Positions 1 to 5,505 of a stretch of DNA of 7,434 bases are shown here, in pieces. Every line of letters begins with the position of its first letter. Position 1 is the stretch's first letter. A model generated the notes under the pieces. The model searched no databases. It was given only the letters and a program-made list of their open reading frames with translations, and was not told the DNA's origin. The position numbers and the translations under genes were made by a program. The DNA comes from an uncultured Clostridia bacterium (GTDB lineage Bacteria; Bacillota; Clostridia; Oscillospirales; Acutalibacteraceae): the NCBI GenBank assembly GCA_946497265.1, contig CAMMKL010000102.1, positions 1 through 7,434 on the forward strand. The letters run 5' to 3'.

Positions 1-755
1 CCCAGCCGTCGGGCACAATTGCTCCACCCGCCCCGGCAGGTGGCGTCCTGTGGGTCGGGTGCGCAGATGGCGTCGAAGACCAGGGCCGCATCCTGGACGC
101 TGTAGGCAATGGGGCCGATTTGATCCATGCCGCTGGCATGTGCAACCAGGCCGCAGCGGAAAACAGCACCGTAGGTGGGCTTTAGGCCTATCACGCCGCA
201 GAACGCGGAGGGCTGACGGAGGGAGCCTCCCGTATCGGAGCCCAGCCCGTACGCGGCAAGCCCGGCGCAGACCGCCGCCGCCGTACCGCTGGAACTGCCG
301 CCCGCTACGCGGGAGAAATCGTGCGGGTTAGGGACTGCGCCGAAATAGGAGCTTTCCCCCGTGGAACCCATCGCGAATTCGTCCAGATTGGTTTTGCCCA
401 GTAAAACGGCGAGCTTTCCGGCCAACGTATTCCATACAAAGGCGTCGTATACCGGGATATAGCGGCGCAGCATTTTGGACCCGCAGGTTGTGCGGATATT
501 GCGCGTGGAGATATTGTCCTTGAGCGCCATTGGGATGCCCGCCAGCAGGGAAAGCTCTTCCCCACGGGCCAGGAGGCTGTCCACCTGTTTGGCCTGTGCC
601 AAGGCCTGTTCGTGGGTGACGGTAATGTATGCGTTTAGGGCCTTATTTTCCATTTTGATGGCTTCCAGATACATTTGGGTAAGCACAACGCAGGAAACGG
701 ATTTTTTTAGATATCGGTTATGAATTTGTAAAATCCGGCTGTAAGTCGTCGGCAT
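1..755 (-). CDS. gatA: Glu-tRNA(Gln)/Asp-tRNA(Asn) amidotransferase subunit A, N-terminal half (runs off left edge)
   Basis: GatA is the glutaminase subunit of cytoplasmic GatCAB. It releases ammonia from glutamine and passes it to GatB to amidate Glu-tRNA(Gln) or Asp-tRNA(Asn). The 251 codons visible are open and belong to the amidase-signature family. The Ser-cisSer-Lys triad is intact: Lys79 in LALKDNIS-like context (GIPMALKDN), Ser154 in AGGSSSG and Ser178 in SDTGGS, at the same numbers as in characterised bacterial GatA. Other family blocks are GKTNLDEFAMGS (120-131), LRQPSAFCG, GLKPTYG and DQIGPI. The ATG at 755 is preceded by AGGAGG with 7-nt spacing, 24 nt after gatC, so the two are surely co-transcribed. 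Some normally conserved positions differ: the usual EAGAVLLGK reads AGKLAVLLGK, and RYGLVAFASS reads RCGLVAHASG. It may therefore be a diverged second copy. Family assignment is firm; tRNA specificity is inferred. Confidence 0.93.
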   Translation of the reverse strand, partial: MPTTYSRILQIHNRYLKKSVSCVVLTQMYLEAIKMENKALNAYITVTHEQALAQAKQVDSLLARGEELSLLAGIPMALKDNISTRNIRTTCGSKMLRRYIPVYDAFVWNTLAGKLAVLLGKTNLDEFAMGSTGESSYFGAVPNPHDFSRVAGGSSSGTAAAVCAGLAAYGLGSDTGGSLRQPSAFCGVIGLKPTYGAVFRCGLVAHASGMDQIGPIAYSVQDAALVFDAICAPDPQDATCRGGWSNCARRL

Positions 756-779
756 GGCGGCACCTCCTGTTATCTTCCA

Positions 780-1052
780 TTATTTTCTCTCAGGGATTTC
801 AAAAAATCCCTCCTGTTGTTTGGAGGCTTCCCGCAATATTTCATCTTGAGGGAAAACGGTTCCAGGGGAATCCTTTCGCAATGGGCAGTCCGGTTGTATG
901 GAAAGGGGGAAGGAGGGTGGCGACGCACTACAAATGGTTGCAGCAAAGGCGACGATTCCTTCCATATCCTGCAAAAGTGCCGGGAATTCCTCTTTTGATA
1001 TTTCCAGCTTGGCTAGGGCGGCGGTTTTTAAGAGGTCCTCTTTGGTGAACAT
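780..1052 (-). CDS. gatC: Glu-tRNA(Gln)/Asp-tRNA(Asn) amidotransferase subunit C
   Basis: GatC is the small non-catalytic subunit that wraps around the GatA-GatB interface and stabilises the complex. The 90-residue product (family usually about 95) has the typical N-terminus: FTKEDLLKTAALAKLEISKEE resembles the family's helix-loop start with its A-L-A-x-L-E core. Its C-terminal QEGFFEIPE corresponds to the conserved gYFkVPk ending. The middle (about residues 35-70) is poorly conserved and rich in Ser, Pro and Cys. The ATG at 1052 has AAGGAGG upstream with 7-nt spacing. The stop lies 24 nt before gatA, the usual gatC-gatA order. Identification rests on the two end motifs plus the neighbour; without gatA next door the middle alone would not be recognisable. 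Confidence 0.85.
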   Translation of the reverse strand: MFTKEDLLKTAALAKLEISKEEFPALLQDMEGIVAFAATICSASPPSFPLSIQPDCPLRKDSPGTVFPQDEILREASKQQEGFFEIPERK

Positions 1053-1157
1053 GCCGATTCCTCCTTATAATCGTTGTGGCAGGGCATACCGGTTTTGGCG
1101 CAACCCATAATTGGTACGATCAAGTGCCGCCAGAGGTGTAGCTATGCTGCCTTTCCT

Positions 1158-1186
1158 ATTTTACCAGATGGCTAACAAATTGGAAA
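1158..1186 (-). promoter_or_regulatory. Predicted sigma-A promoter of gatCA
   Basis: Read on the minus strand, TTTCCA (1186-1181) and TAAAAT (1163-1158) are separated by exactly 17 bp. They match the -35 consensus at 4 of 6 positions and the -10 consensus at 5 of 6. Transcription would start near 1151, giving an untranslated leader of about 100 nt before gatC. I found no T-box specifier or TGGNACCGCG-like antiterminator sequence in that leader. The promoter lies downstream of the hydrolase terminator, so gatCA appears to be its own unit. Confidence 0.5.
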
Positions 1187-1236
1187 GCGACCAGGTTATC
1201 CGGTAAAATCCTCGTATGCGACCGGCAGAAGAGAAT

Positions 1237-1285
1237 AAAAAAGCCGCCGCCCCTTCCAACCTGTATTGGCGGAAAAGGCAACGGC
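1237..1285 (-). terminator. Intrinsic terminator of the M23 hydrolase gene
   Basis: On the minus strand a 15-bp arm (1285-1271) pairs fully with a second arm (1257-1243) across a 13-nt loop, and six T follow (1242-1237). Four of the 15 pairs are G-U wobbles, so the hairpin is perfect only in minus-strand RNA; the plus-strand RNA would have four A-C mismatches. It starts about 33 nt after the hydrolase stop codon and ends before the gatC promoter. Confidence 0.82.
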
Positions 1286-1317
1286 CTTTGACCTTACGCT
1301 ATTTTGGGGGAATTTTC

Positions 1318-2637
1318 TTAATGAGGCAGATAGGGGAGCGGATCGACCCGCTGGCTGTACTGGCTGTCCTTCCACACCTCAAAATGCAAATGCACGCCAT
1401 AGGCTTCCCCGGTTTCTCCCACATATGCAATCTGCTGGCCGCGGCTGACCGACTGGCCTACCGACAAACCGTTTACGATTTGGTCGCAGTGGGCATACAG
1501 CGTAGAGTTGCCGTCGGGATGGCGGATAATGACATGATACCCCCAGCCGCTGCCCCATTCGTCGGTGCGGTTTACCTTGGTGACGACGCCGTCCTCTACG
1601 GCAACGATCGCCGCACGAAAAATATTGGGCCCTGCGATGTCAATGCCCTTGTGATATCCGTATTGGGGCCGGTTGCCATAATAAGAAGAAATGGTATAGA
1701 AGCCCGGTACCGGCCATCCATACAATCCACCGGAAGGTTCGGAACCACCGCCGTCCGGTTCTGAGGAAGTGCTTCCGCCCCCGGAGTTCCCGCTATCGCC
1801 TCCGCCCGAAGGCTGGGAGGGGGTGTCGTCAGGATCTTGGGAAGGCTCCGGTTCCGGTTCGGAGGAGATCAGGCTTTCTTCGTATTCCTTCTGCCACTCC
1901 ATGAACTCTTCCATGTAGCGGTCCATCTCTTCCTGTACGGATTGCCGCTGCTGCTGGGCCTGCGTTTCGTCCTCCTGTAAATCCAGGATAATACGGTCGT
2001 TTTCGGCTTTCAGATCGGAAAGCTCCGCCTTTTTGGCGTCCAGCAACGTTTTTTCGTTGGCGACCTCCTCGCGCTTTTGCGCGATTTCGTCCCGCTGCTG
2101 CTGTATGTCCTTAACCTGGCTGTCTAGGTTGTCGATGAGTTCCTTATCGTGCTGCGTGATAAGCCGCAGCATTTCAGCTTTATCTAAAAAATCGCGCATA
2201 CTTTTGGAACCCAAGATAATGTCGAGCGTGCTGGTTTCCCCAGCCATGTAGATATTGCAAAGCCGTTTTTTCAATAGGTCGTAGCTGCCCTCAATCTCGG
2301 CCTGTTTGCCGGAGATTTTGGCGCCGGCCTCGTTGATTTCGTTGTCCAGCTGCTCAATGCGCTGGCTTGCAACCGAAATCTGTTCTTGTACAACAGAGAT
2401 TTTTTCTTCCAGCGTTTTTTTGTATTCCTCTTTTTCTTCTTTTTGGCTGCGCACATCGCGAAGCTTTTCGTCCAGTTCCTTGCTTTGCTGTTCCAGGCTT
2501 TCCTTGCGCTGGTTCAATTCCTCCTGGCGGGCTTGCAGATCGTCTGCCGCGAAAGCGGTGGAAGGCAGGCTGGGCAACGCGATAATGGACAGCGCCAGGG
2601 CCGCTGCGATGATACATTTGGGGGCGTTTCGTTTCAT
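1318..2637 (-). CDS. Secreted coiled-coil M23 peptidoglycan endopeptidase (CwlO/PcsB/EnvC-like architecture)
   Basis: The protein probably cuts peptide cross-links in peptidoglycan outside the membrane during growth or division. The 439-residue product has, in order: a signal peptide (1-30, cut after STAFA); a long Glu/Lys/Gln-rich coiled coil (about 31-255) interrupted near 120-165 by the helical tip segment seen in CwlO/PcsB proteins (RLCNIYMAGETS, LDIILGSKSMRDFLDKAEML); a Pro/Ser/Gly/Glu linker (about 259-304); and a C-terminal LytM/M23 zinc domain (about 305-439). Zinc ligands are visible as His329 and Asp333 (YHKGIDIA) and His418 (GVHLHFE), with active-site His383 (LYAH) and His416. The chosen ATG at 2637 has AAGGAGA 8 nt upstream; a TTG ten codons earlier has no such site. 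Homologues of this architecture are activated by the FtsEX transporter through the coiled coil (family knowledge); no ftsEX lies here. It is transcribed alone, and a WalR-like box precedes its promoter. Confidence 0.92.
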   Translation of the reverse strand: MKRNAPKCIIAAALALSIIALPSLPSTAFAADDLQARQEELNQRKESLEQQSKELDEKLRDVRSQKEEKEEYKKTLEEKISVVQEQISVASQRIEQLDNEINEAGAKISGKQAEIEGSYDLLKKRLCNIYMAGETSTLDIILGSKSMRDFLDKAEMLRLITQHDKELIDNLDSQVKDIQQQRDEIAQKREEVANEKTLLDAKKAELSDLKAENDRIILDLQEDETQAQQQRQSVQEEMDRYMEEFMEWQKEYEESLISSEPEPEPSQDPDDTPSQPSGGGDSGNSGGGSTSSEPDGGGSEPSGGLYGWPVPGFYTISSYYGNRPQYGYHKGIDIAGPNIFRAAIVAVEDGVVTKVNRTDEWGSGWGYHVIIRHPDGNSTLYAHCDQIVNGLSVGQSVSRGQQIAYVGETGEAYGVHLHFEVWKDSQYSQRVDPLPYLPH

Positions 2638-2645
2638 TTCGCCAG

Positions 2646-2652
2646 TCTCCTT
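2646..2652 (-). promoter_or_regulatory. Ribosome binding site fixing the hydrolase start
   Basis: AAGGAGA on the minus strand lies 8 nt before the ATG at 2637. It decides for that codon over the in-frame TTG at 2667, and the resulting protein begins directly with a clean signal peptide (MKRN, then a hydrophobic core). Confidence 0.8.
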
Positions 2653-2701
2653 CTTTCTGCAAAGCAATTTTTATAGAAAAAGATCATATCTTATACTATT
2701 C

Positions 2702-2730
2702 AGTCTACCCGTGGCGGATGGAAATGTCAA
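2702..2730 (-). promoter_or_regulatory. Predicted sigma-A promoter of the M23 hydrolase
   Basis: On the minus strand a perfect -35 TTGACA (2730-2725) is followed after exactly 17 bp by TAGACT (2707-2702), a 4 of 6 match to the -10. Start of transcription would be near 2695, leaving a leader of about 58 nt. The weak -10 suits a promoter that depends on an activator bound upstream. Confidence 0.75.
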
Positions 2731-2740
2731 GAAAAAACGT

Positions 2741-2757
2741 TGTAAAAAAATTGTAAA
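2741..2757 (+). promoter_or_regulatory. Candidate WalR (YycF) binding site, TGTAAA-N5-TGTAAA
   Basis: Two exact copies of TGTAAA (2741-2746 and 2752-2757) are spaced by five bases. This fits the known WalR consensus TGT(A/T)A(A/T/C)-N5-TGT(A/T)A(A/T/C) at every defined position. The box reads on the plus strand, lies 10 bp upstream of the hydrolase -35, and is centred about 54 bp before the predicted start. WalR is known to control cwlO in Bacillus and pcsB in streptococci, the same type of gene. The surrounding DNA is A/T-rich, which raises the chance of a random match, but the gene context is what would be predicted. Confidence 0.6.
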
Positions 2758-2775
2758 AAGAAGGTTAATTCTTTT
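2756..2775. repeat. Perfect 7-bp inverted repeat next to the WalR-like box
   Basis: AAAAGAA and TTCTTTT flank a 6-bp spacer GGTTAA. The repeat shares two bases with the WalR-like box and lies between the two divergent promoters. It is too AT-rich to be a convincing terminator; it could be an operator for another regulator or simply a by-product of AT-rich composition. Confidence 0.35.
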
Positions 2776-2900
2776 GATATTCATTTCCCAATAGATATAA
2801 AATACATAAAAATCCATTGCCGGCCTTTCGTCAAGCGGCTACTTTTTTGAATGTTTTATAAGGTGTAAAACGCAGAAATAACAGTGCGGTTTATGGCTGG

Positions 2901-2929
2901 TTGATTTTTACGGGAGGAAATGGTAGAAT
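2901..2929 (+). promoter_or_regulatory. Predicted sigma-A promoter of the sugar transferase
   Basis: TTGATT (4 of 6) and TAGAAT (5 of 6) are separated by 17 bp. Transcription would begin near 2936 and leave a leader of about 97 nt before the GTG start. A more distal TTGATA-16-TATAAA pair at 2774-2801 could be a second promoter. Confidence 0.6.
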
Positions 2930-3015
2930 ACTATATATTACTTTGGAAATTAACGGGTATCTGTTGCCGAGGGGGTTCCCGCTTTACACGATAAGCAGGA
3001 TAAGATTATGTGATT

Positions 3016-3023
3016 AAAGAGGG
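3016..3023 (+). promoter_or_regulatory. Ribosome binding site fixing a GTG start
   Basis: AAAGAGGG sits 9 nt before the GTG at 3033. The upstream in-frame TTG at 3024 touches this site directly and so cannot use it. The next in-frame ATG (3066) would remove the basic N-terminus that precedes the first membrane helix. Confidence 0.6.
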
Positions 3024-3032
3024 TTGAGGTTA

Positions 3033-4445
3033 GTGAAAAAGGCTGCTGAAGTAAAAAAGACAGTAATGTTCCTTTCCACACTGGTAATTCTTGCCATACA
3101 CACGGGGATGTTCTGGTTTGTGTGGGATAGTTATTATAGTTCCTTTTTGGATGTGCCCTTTGTGGTAAAAGGAAACTTGCTGGTAGTAGCGATATATGCC
3201 GTGCTTCTGTACGCATTTTCCCTGATCTATGGGGCGTATAAGGTAGGTTATTTTAAAACATCGGAAGTGGTCTATTCCCAGTCGCTTTCCCTTTTGTTTG
3301 TCAATTTCATTACCTATTGCCAGATCAGCCTGATTGCCGGGCACCTGCTCCCGCCGGGTTACATGCTGCTTTTGACGGTAGCCGATATTGTAGCGGCGGC
3401 CTTGTGGTCGTTTGCAGGCAGCCGCCTTTATGTGCGGTTGTATCCTCCCCGCGAGATGATTATCGTTTACGGCGGCAATCGGAACGCCACCGACTTGGTG
3501 TATAAGATGAGCAACCGGGCGGATAAATACCGTATCTGCGCTTCCATCAGCATTGAGGAAGGGCTGGATGTGGTTAAGCAGGAGATTTCCAAATACGAGT
3601 CCGTCATCATTTGTGACGTGAAGACGGAAATGCGCAACAAGCTGGTAAAATTTTGCTTTGAGCATTCCATCCGCACCTATATTACCCCCAAAATTTCCGA
3701 TATCATTATCCGGGGCGCGGACGATATCAACCTGTTCGATACCCCTTTGCTATTGTGCCGCAACCACGGCCTGACGATGGAGCAGCGCTTTTTCAAGCGT
3801 GCGCTGGACCTGGTGCTTGCCGGTATCGCGATGATCCCGGCGGCGCCCATCATGCTGGTGGTGGCGGCCGCCATCAAACTGTACGACGGCGGCCCGGTGC
3901 TGTTTAAGCAAAAGCGGTGCACCTTAAATGGAAAGGTGTTTGAAATCTGCAAGTTCCGCAGCATGATTGTAGATGCAGAAAAAGACGGCAGGGCCCGCCC
4001 GGCTACGGAAGACGACCCGCGCATAACCCCGGTGGGCCGCGTGATCCGCAAGCTAAGGCTGGACGAACTGCCCCAGCTGCTGAACATTTTGTCCGGCGAT
4101 ATGAGCATCGTCGGCCCGCGCCCGGAACGCGTGGAGCATGTGGAGCAGTACACCAAAGAGATACCGGAGTTCCCCTTCCGCCTAAAGGTAAAAGGGGGCT
4201 TGACGGGTTATGCCCAGATTGTGGGCAAATACAATACCACAGCATATGACAAGCTGAAGCTCGACTTGATGTACATTGAAAACTACTCCTTCCTGATGGA
4301 TCTAAAGCTCATTATGATGACCATCAAGATTATGTTCATGAAGGAAAGCACCGAGGGCTTTAACCAGCAGGCGTCCGCCCGTATTTCAGAGGAAACCGCT
4401 GGGCTGATGCAGGACAAAGAATCGGACGCCGGGGATAAACAATAA
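3033..4445 (+). CDS. Polyprenyl-phosphate sugar-1-phosphate transferase (WbaP/WcaJ-type, PHPT family)
   Basis: Such integral membrane enzymes move a hexose-1-phosphate from a UDP-sugar onto undecaprenyl phosphate, the first committed step of exopolysaccharide, capsule or glycoprotein glycan synthesis. The 470-residue product has four predicted N-terminal membrane helices (about 11-31, 49-68, 84-104, 110-128), then a Rossmann-like domain with YGGN (146-149) to about 245. The C-terminal catalytic domain follows, with a re-entrant hydrophobic helix (257-282), DGGPVLFKQKR (285-295), CKFRSM (306-311), the Asp344-Glu345 dyad in LRLDELPQLLN, SIVGPRPE (358-365) and GLTGYAQIVGKY (389-400). Length and order match full-size members. 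It stands alone: no glycosyltransferase, flippase or polymerase gene is near, and terminators or promoters bound it on both sides. The sugar cannot be read from the sequence. Confidence 0.92.
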   Translation: MKKAAEVKKTVMFLSTLVILAIHTGMFWFVWDSYYSSFLDVPFVVKGNLLVVAIYAVLLYAFSLIYGAYKVGYFKTSEVVYSQSLSLLFVNFITYCQISLIAGHLLPPGYMLLLTVADIVAAALWSFAGSRLYVRLYPPREMIIVYGGNRNATDLVYKMSNRADKYRICASISIEEGLDVVKQEISKYESVIICDVKTEMRNKLVKFCFEHSIRTYITPKISDIIIRGADDINLFDTPLLLCRNHGLTMEQRFFKRALDLVLAGIAMIPAAPIMLVVAAAIKLYDGGPVLFKQKRCTLNGKVFEICKFRSMIVDAEKDGRARPATEDDPRITPVGRVIRKLRLDELPQLLNILSGDMSIVGPRPERVEHVEQYTKEIPEFPFRLKVKGGLTGYAQIVGKYNTTAYDKLKLDLMYIENYSFLMDLKLIMMTIKIMFMKESTEGFNQQASARISEETAGLMQDKESDAGDKQ

Positions 4446-4457
4446 CAGCCGGCGCCG

Positions 4458-4485
4458 CTCCCCGTCTAAAAGGCGGGGAGTTTTT
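4458..4485 (+). terminator. Intrinsic terminator of the sugar transferase gene
   Basis: CTCCCCG (4458-4464) pairs perfectly with CGGGGAG (4474-4480) across a 9-nt loop, followed by TTTTT. It begins 12 nt after the stop codon, so the next gene needs its own promoter. Confidence 0.88.
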
Positions 4486-4491
4486 GCTGGA

Positions 4492-4500
4492 TGTTATAAC
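4492..4500 (+). promoter_or_regulatory. Possible extended -10 promoter of the amidohydrolase gene
   Basis: TGTTATAAC fits the extended -10 pattern TGnTATAAT with one mismatch. No -35 is seen, because the preceding bases belong to the terminator. Start would be near 4507, about 59 nt before the ATG. An alternative pair, TTGGAC with TATTTT at 15-bp spacing just downstream, is weaker. Confidence 0.35.
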
Positions 4501-4565
4501 GAAACAAACCCCGTTGGACGGCCGGTTAAGCCAATATTTTGCAAGAAAGGGAGCACGCAAGCAAA

Positions 4566-5354
4566 ATGTATGATATTATCGATTTCCACGCGCATGTCTA
4601 CCCGGAAAAAATCGCCATGCGCGCGGCACAGAGCACGGGAGATTTCTATATGATTCCCATGAAGCACGAGGGGTCGGTCAAAAACCTGCTGGAGAGCGGG
4701 GACGAGGGAGGCGTTAAGCGGTTTGTGGTACAGTCGGTTGCCACTACGCCGGCCCAGGTTACCAGCATCAACAATTTTATCGCGCAGGAATGCCGCGAGC
4801 ATCCCGACCGCTTAATCGGCCTGGGTACCCTGCATCCGAAGATGGAAAACGCTTCTGAGGAGATCGAGCGCTGCATTGCGCTGGGCCTGCACGGGATCAA
4901 AATCCACCCGGATATCCAACAATTCCTGATGGACGATCCCGCGATGTTCCCCATTTACGACCAGCTGCAGGGGCGGCTTCCCATGCTGATCCACTGCGGG
5001 GATTACCGTTACCCCTATTCGCACCCGGAAAGGCTTGCCCATGTGCTCGACGAGTTCCCAAAGCTCGACGTGGTGGCGGCGCATTTCGGCGGATGGTCGC
5101 TGTGGGACTTGGCTAAAGAGTATTTGCAAGGGCGCCGCTGCTGGCTGGATACTTCCAGCTCGTTTGCTTTTCTTGGCAAAGTACGCAGCCGGGAATTGAT
5201 AGAAGCCTACGGGCCGGAGCGCATTGTGTTCGGGGTGGATTTCCCCATGTGGAACCATAAGGACGAATTGGAATTTTTCCGTCAGCTCGGCTTTTCCGAT
5301 GCGGATAACCGGCTGATGCTGCATGACAACGCGCGCAACATTTTAAAGTTGTAA
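4566..5354 (+). CDS. Metal-dependent amidohydrolase, ACMSD-like family (amidohydrolase 2)
   Basis: The 262-residue protein is a predicted cytoplasmic TIM-barrel hydrolase or decarboxylase with one catalytic metal. Expected ligands are all present: His8 and His10 (DFHAH, strand 1), His143 (LIHCGD), and Asp225 (FGVDFP). His173 (AHFGG) matches the catalytic histidine of ACMSD-type enzymes. The family's GIKIHP (110-115) and WLDTSSS (193-199) segments are also there. No signal peptide is seen. The ATG at 4566 was chosen because AAAGGGAG (4546-4553) lies upstream, although the 12-nt spacing is long; a TTG nine codons earlier has no ribosome site. The gene is flanked by terminators on both sides, so the neighbours give no clue. 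Members of this family act on aromatic carboxylates, lactones and amides, and many are uncharacterised; I cannot assign a substrate. Confidence 0.88.
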   Translation: MYDIIDFHAHVYPEKIAMRAAQSTGDFYMIPMKHEGSVKNLLESGDEGGVKRFVVQSVATTPAQVTSINNFIAQECREHPDRLIGLGTLHPKMENASEEIERCIALGLHGIKIHPDIQQFLMDDPAMFPIYDQLQGRLPMLIHCGDYRYPYSHPERLAHVLDEFPKLDVVAAHFGGWSLWDLAKEYLQGRRCWLDTSSSFAFLGKVRSRELIEAYGPERIVFGVDFPMWNHKDELEFFRQLGFSDADNRLMLHDNARNILKL

Positions 5355-5358
5355 AATG

Positions 5359-5401
5359 AAAGGGCTTACCTTTACCGACCGGCGGGGAAGAGCCCTTTTT
5401 T
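5359..5401 (+). terminator. Intrinsic terminator of the amidohydrolase gene
   Basis: AAAGGGCT (5359-5366) pairs with AGCCCTTT (5391-5398) over a 24-nt loop, and the T run continues to 5401. It starts 4 nt after the stop codon. The loop is longer than usual, but the 8-bp stem with its T tract is clear. Confidence 0.8.
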
Positions 5402-5462
5402 GCTTATGTAGGGAAAGATTTCGTATTTTCCGCTTTTTTCGGCTGTGCCGCGGTGCAAAACG

Positions 5463-5471
5463 TGATATAAT
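5463..5471 (+). promoter_or_regulatory. Extended -10 promoter of polA
   Basis: TGATATAAT is a perfect extended -10 element (TGn plus TATAAT). The position 17 bp upstream reads CTGTGC, a poor -35, as is usual when the extended element is present. Start would be near 5478, giving a short leader of about 28 nt. An 8-bp palindrome TAACGTTA (5471-5478) covers the start region. Confidence 0.7.
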
Positions 5472-5505
5472 AACGTTAACTGACTAAACACAGGGAGACT
5501 GCGAC

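Larger units (their letters stand above)
2638..3032. other. 395-bp AT-rich divergent intergenic region
   Basis: This spacer separates the hydrolase from the sugar transferase. It holds, from left to right, the hydrolase ribosome site and promoter, the WalR-like box, an inverted repeat, a possible distal plus-strand promoter (TTGATA 2774-2779, 16 bp, TATAAA 2796-2801), a weak GC hairpin (GCCG 2819-2822 with CGGC 2836-2839) before six T (2843-2848), and the nearer plus-strand promoter at 2901-2929. I found no convincing small gene or known riboswitch in it. Confidence 0.6.

Noticed and set aside
305..565. 86-codon minus-strand ORF inside gatA
   Set aside because: It is a shifted frame of gatA. 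The gatA frame is open through the whole region and carries the amidase motifs, so there is no frameshift.
1053..1157. T-box or other riboswitch in the gatCA leader
   Set aside because: The leader is only about 100 nt long and shows neither a T-box antiterminator sequence nor a terminator before gatC.
1216..1764. 182-codon plus-strand ORF opposite the M23 domain
   Set aside because: It lies antisense to the clearly coding zinc-peptidase domain, has no ribosome site, runs through the terminator of that gene, and shows no family motif.
2306..2794. 162-codon plus-strand ORF rich in Ser, Leu and Phe, membrane-protein-like
   Set aside because: It is the complement of the Glu/Lys/Gln-rich coiled coil, which gives such composition automatically, and it extends across the hydrolase promoter.
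2920..2994. 24-codon ORF with GGGAGG just upstream, possible leader peptide of the sugar transferase
   Set aside because: The ribosome site is only 2 nt from the ATG, and the ATG precedes the predicted -10 (2924-2929), so it would not be on the main transcript. The peptide has no recognisable character.
3024..3032. TTG at 3024 as the start of the sugar transferase
   Set aside because: It directly abuts AAAGAGGG with no spacing, whereas the GTG at 3033 has a proper 9-nt spacing.
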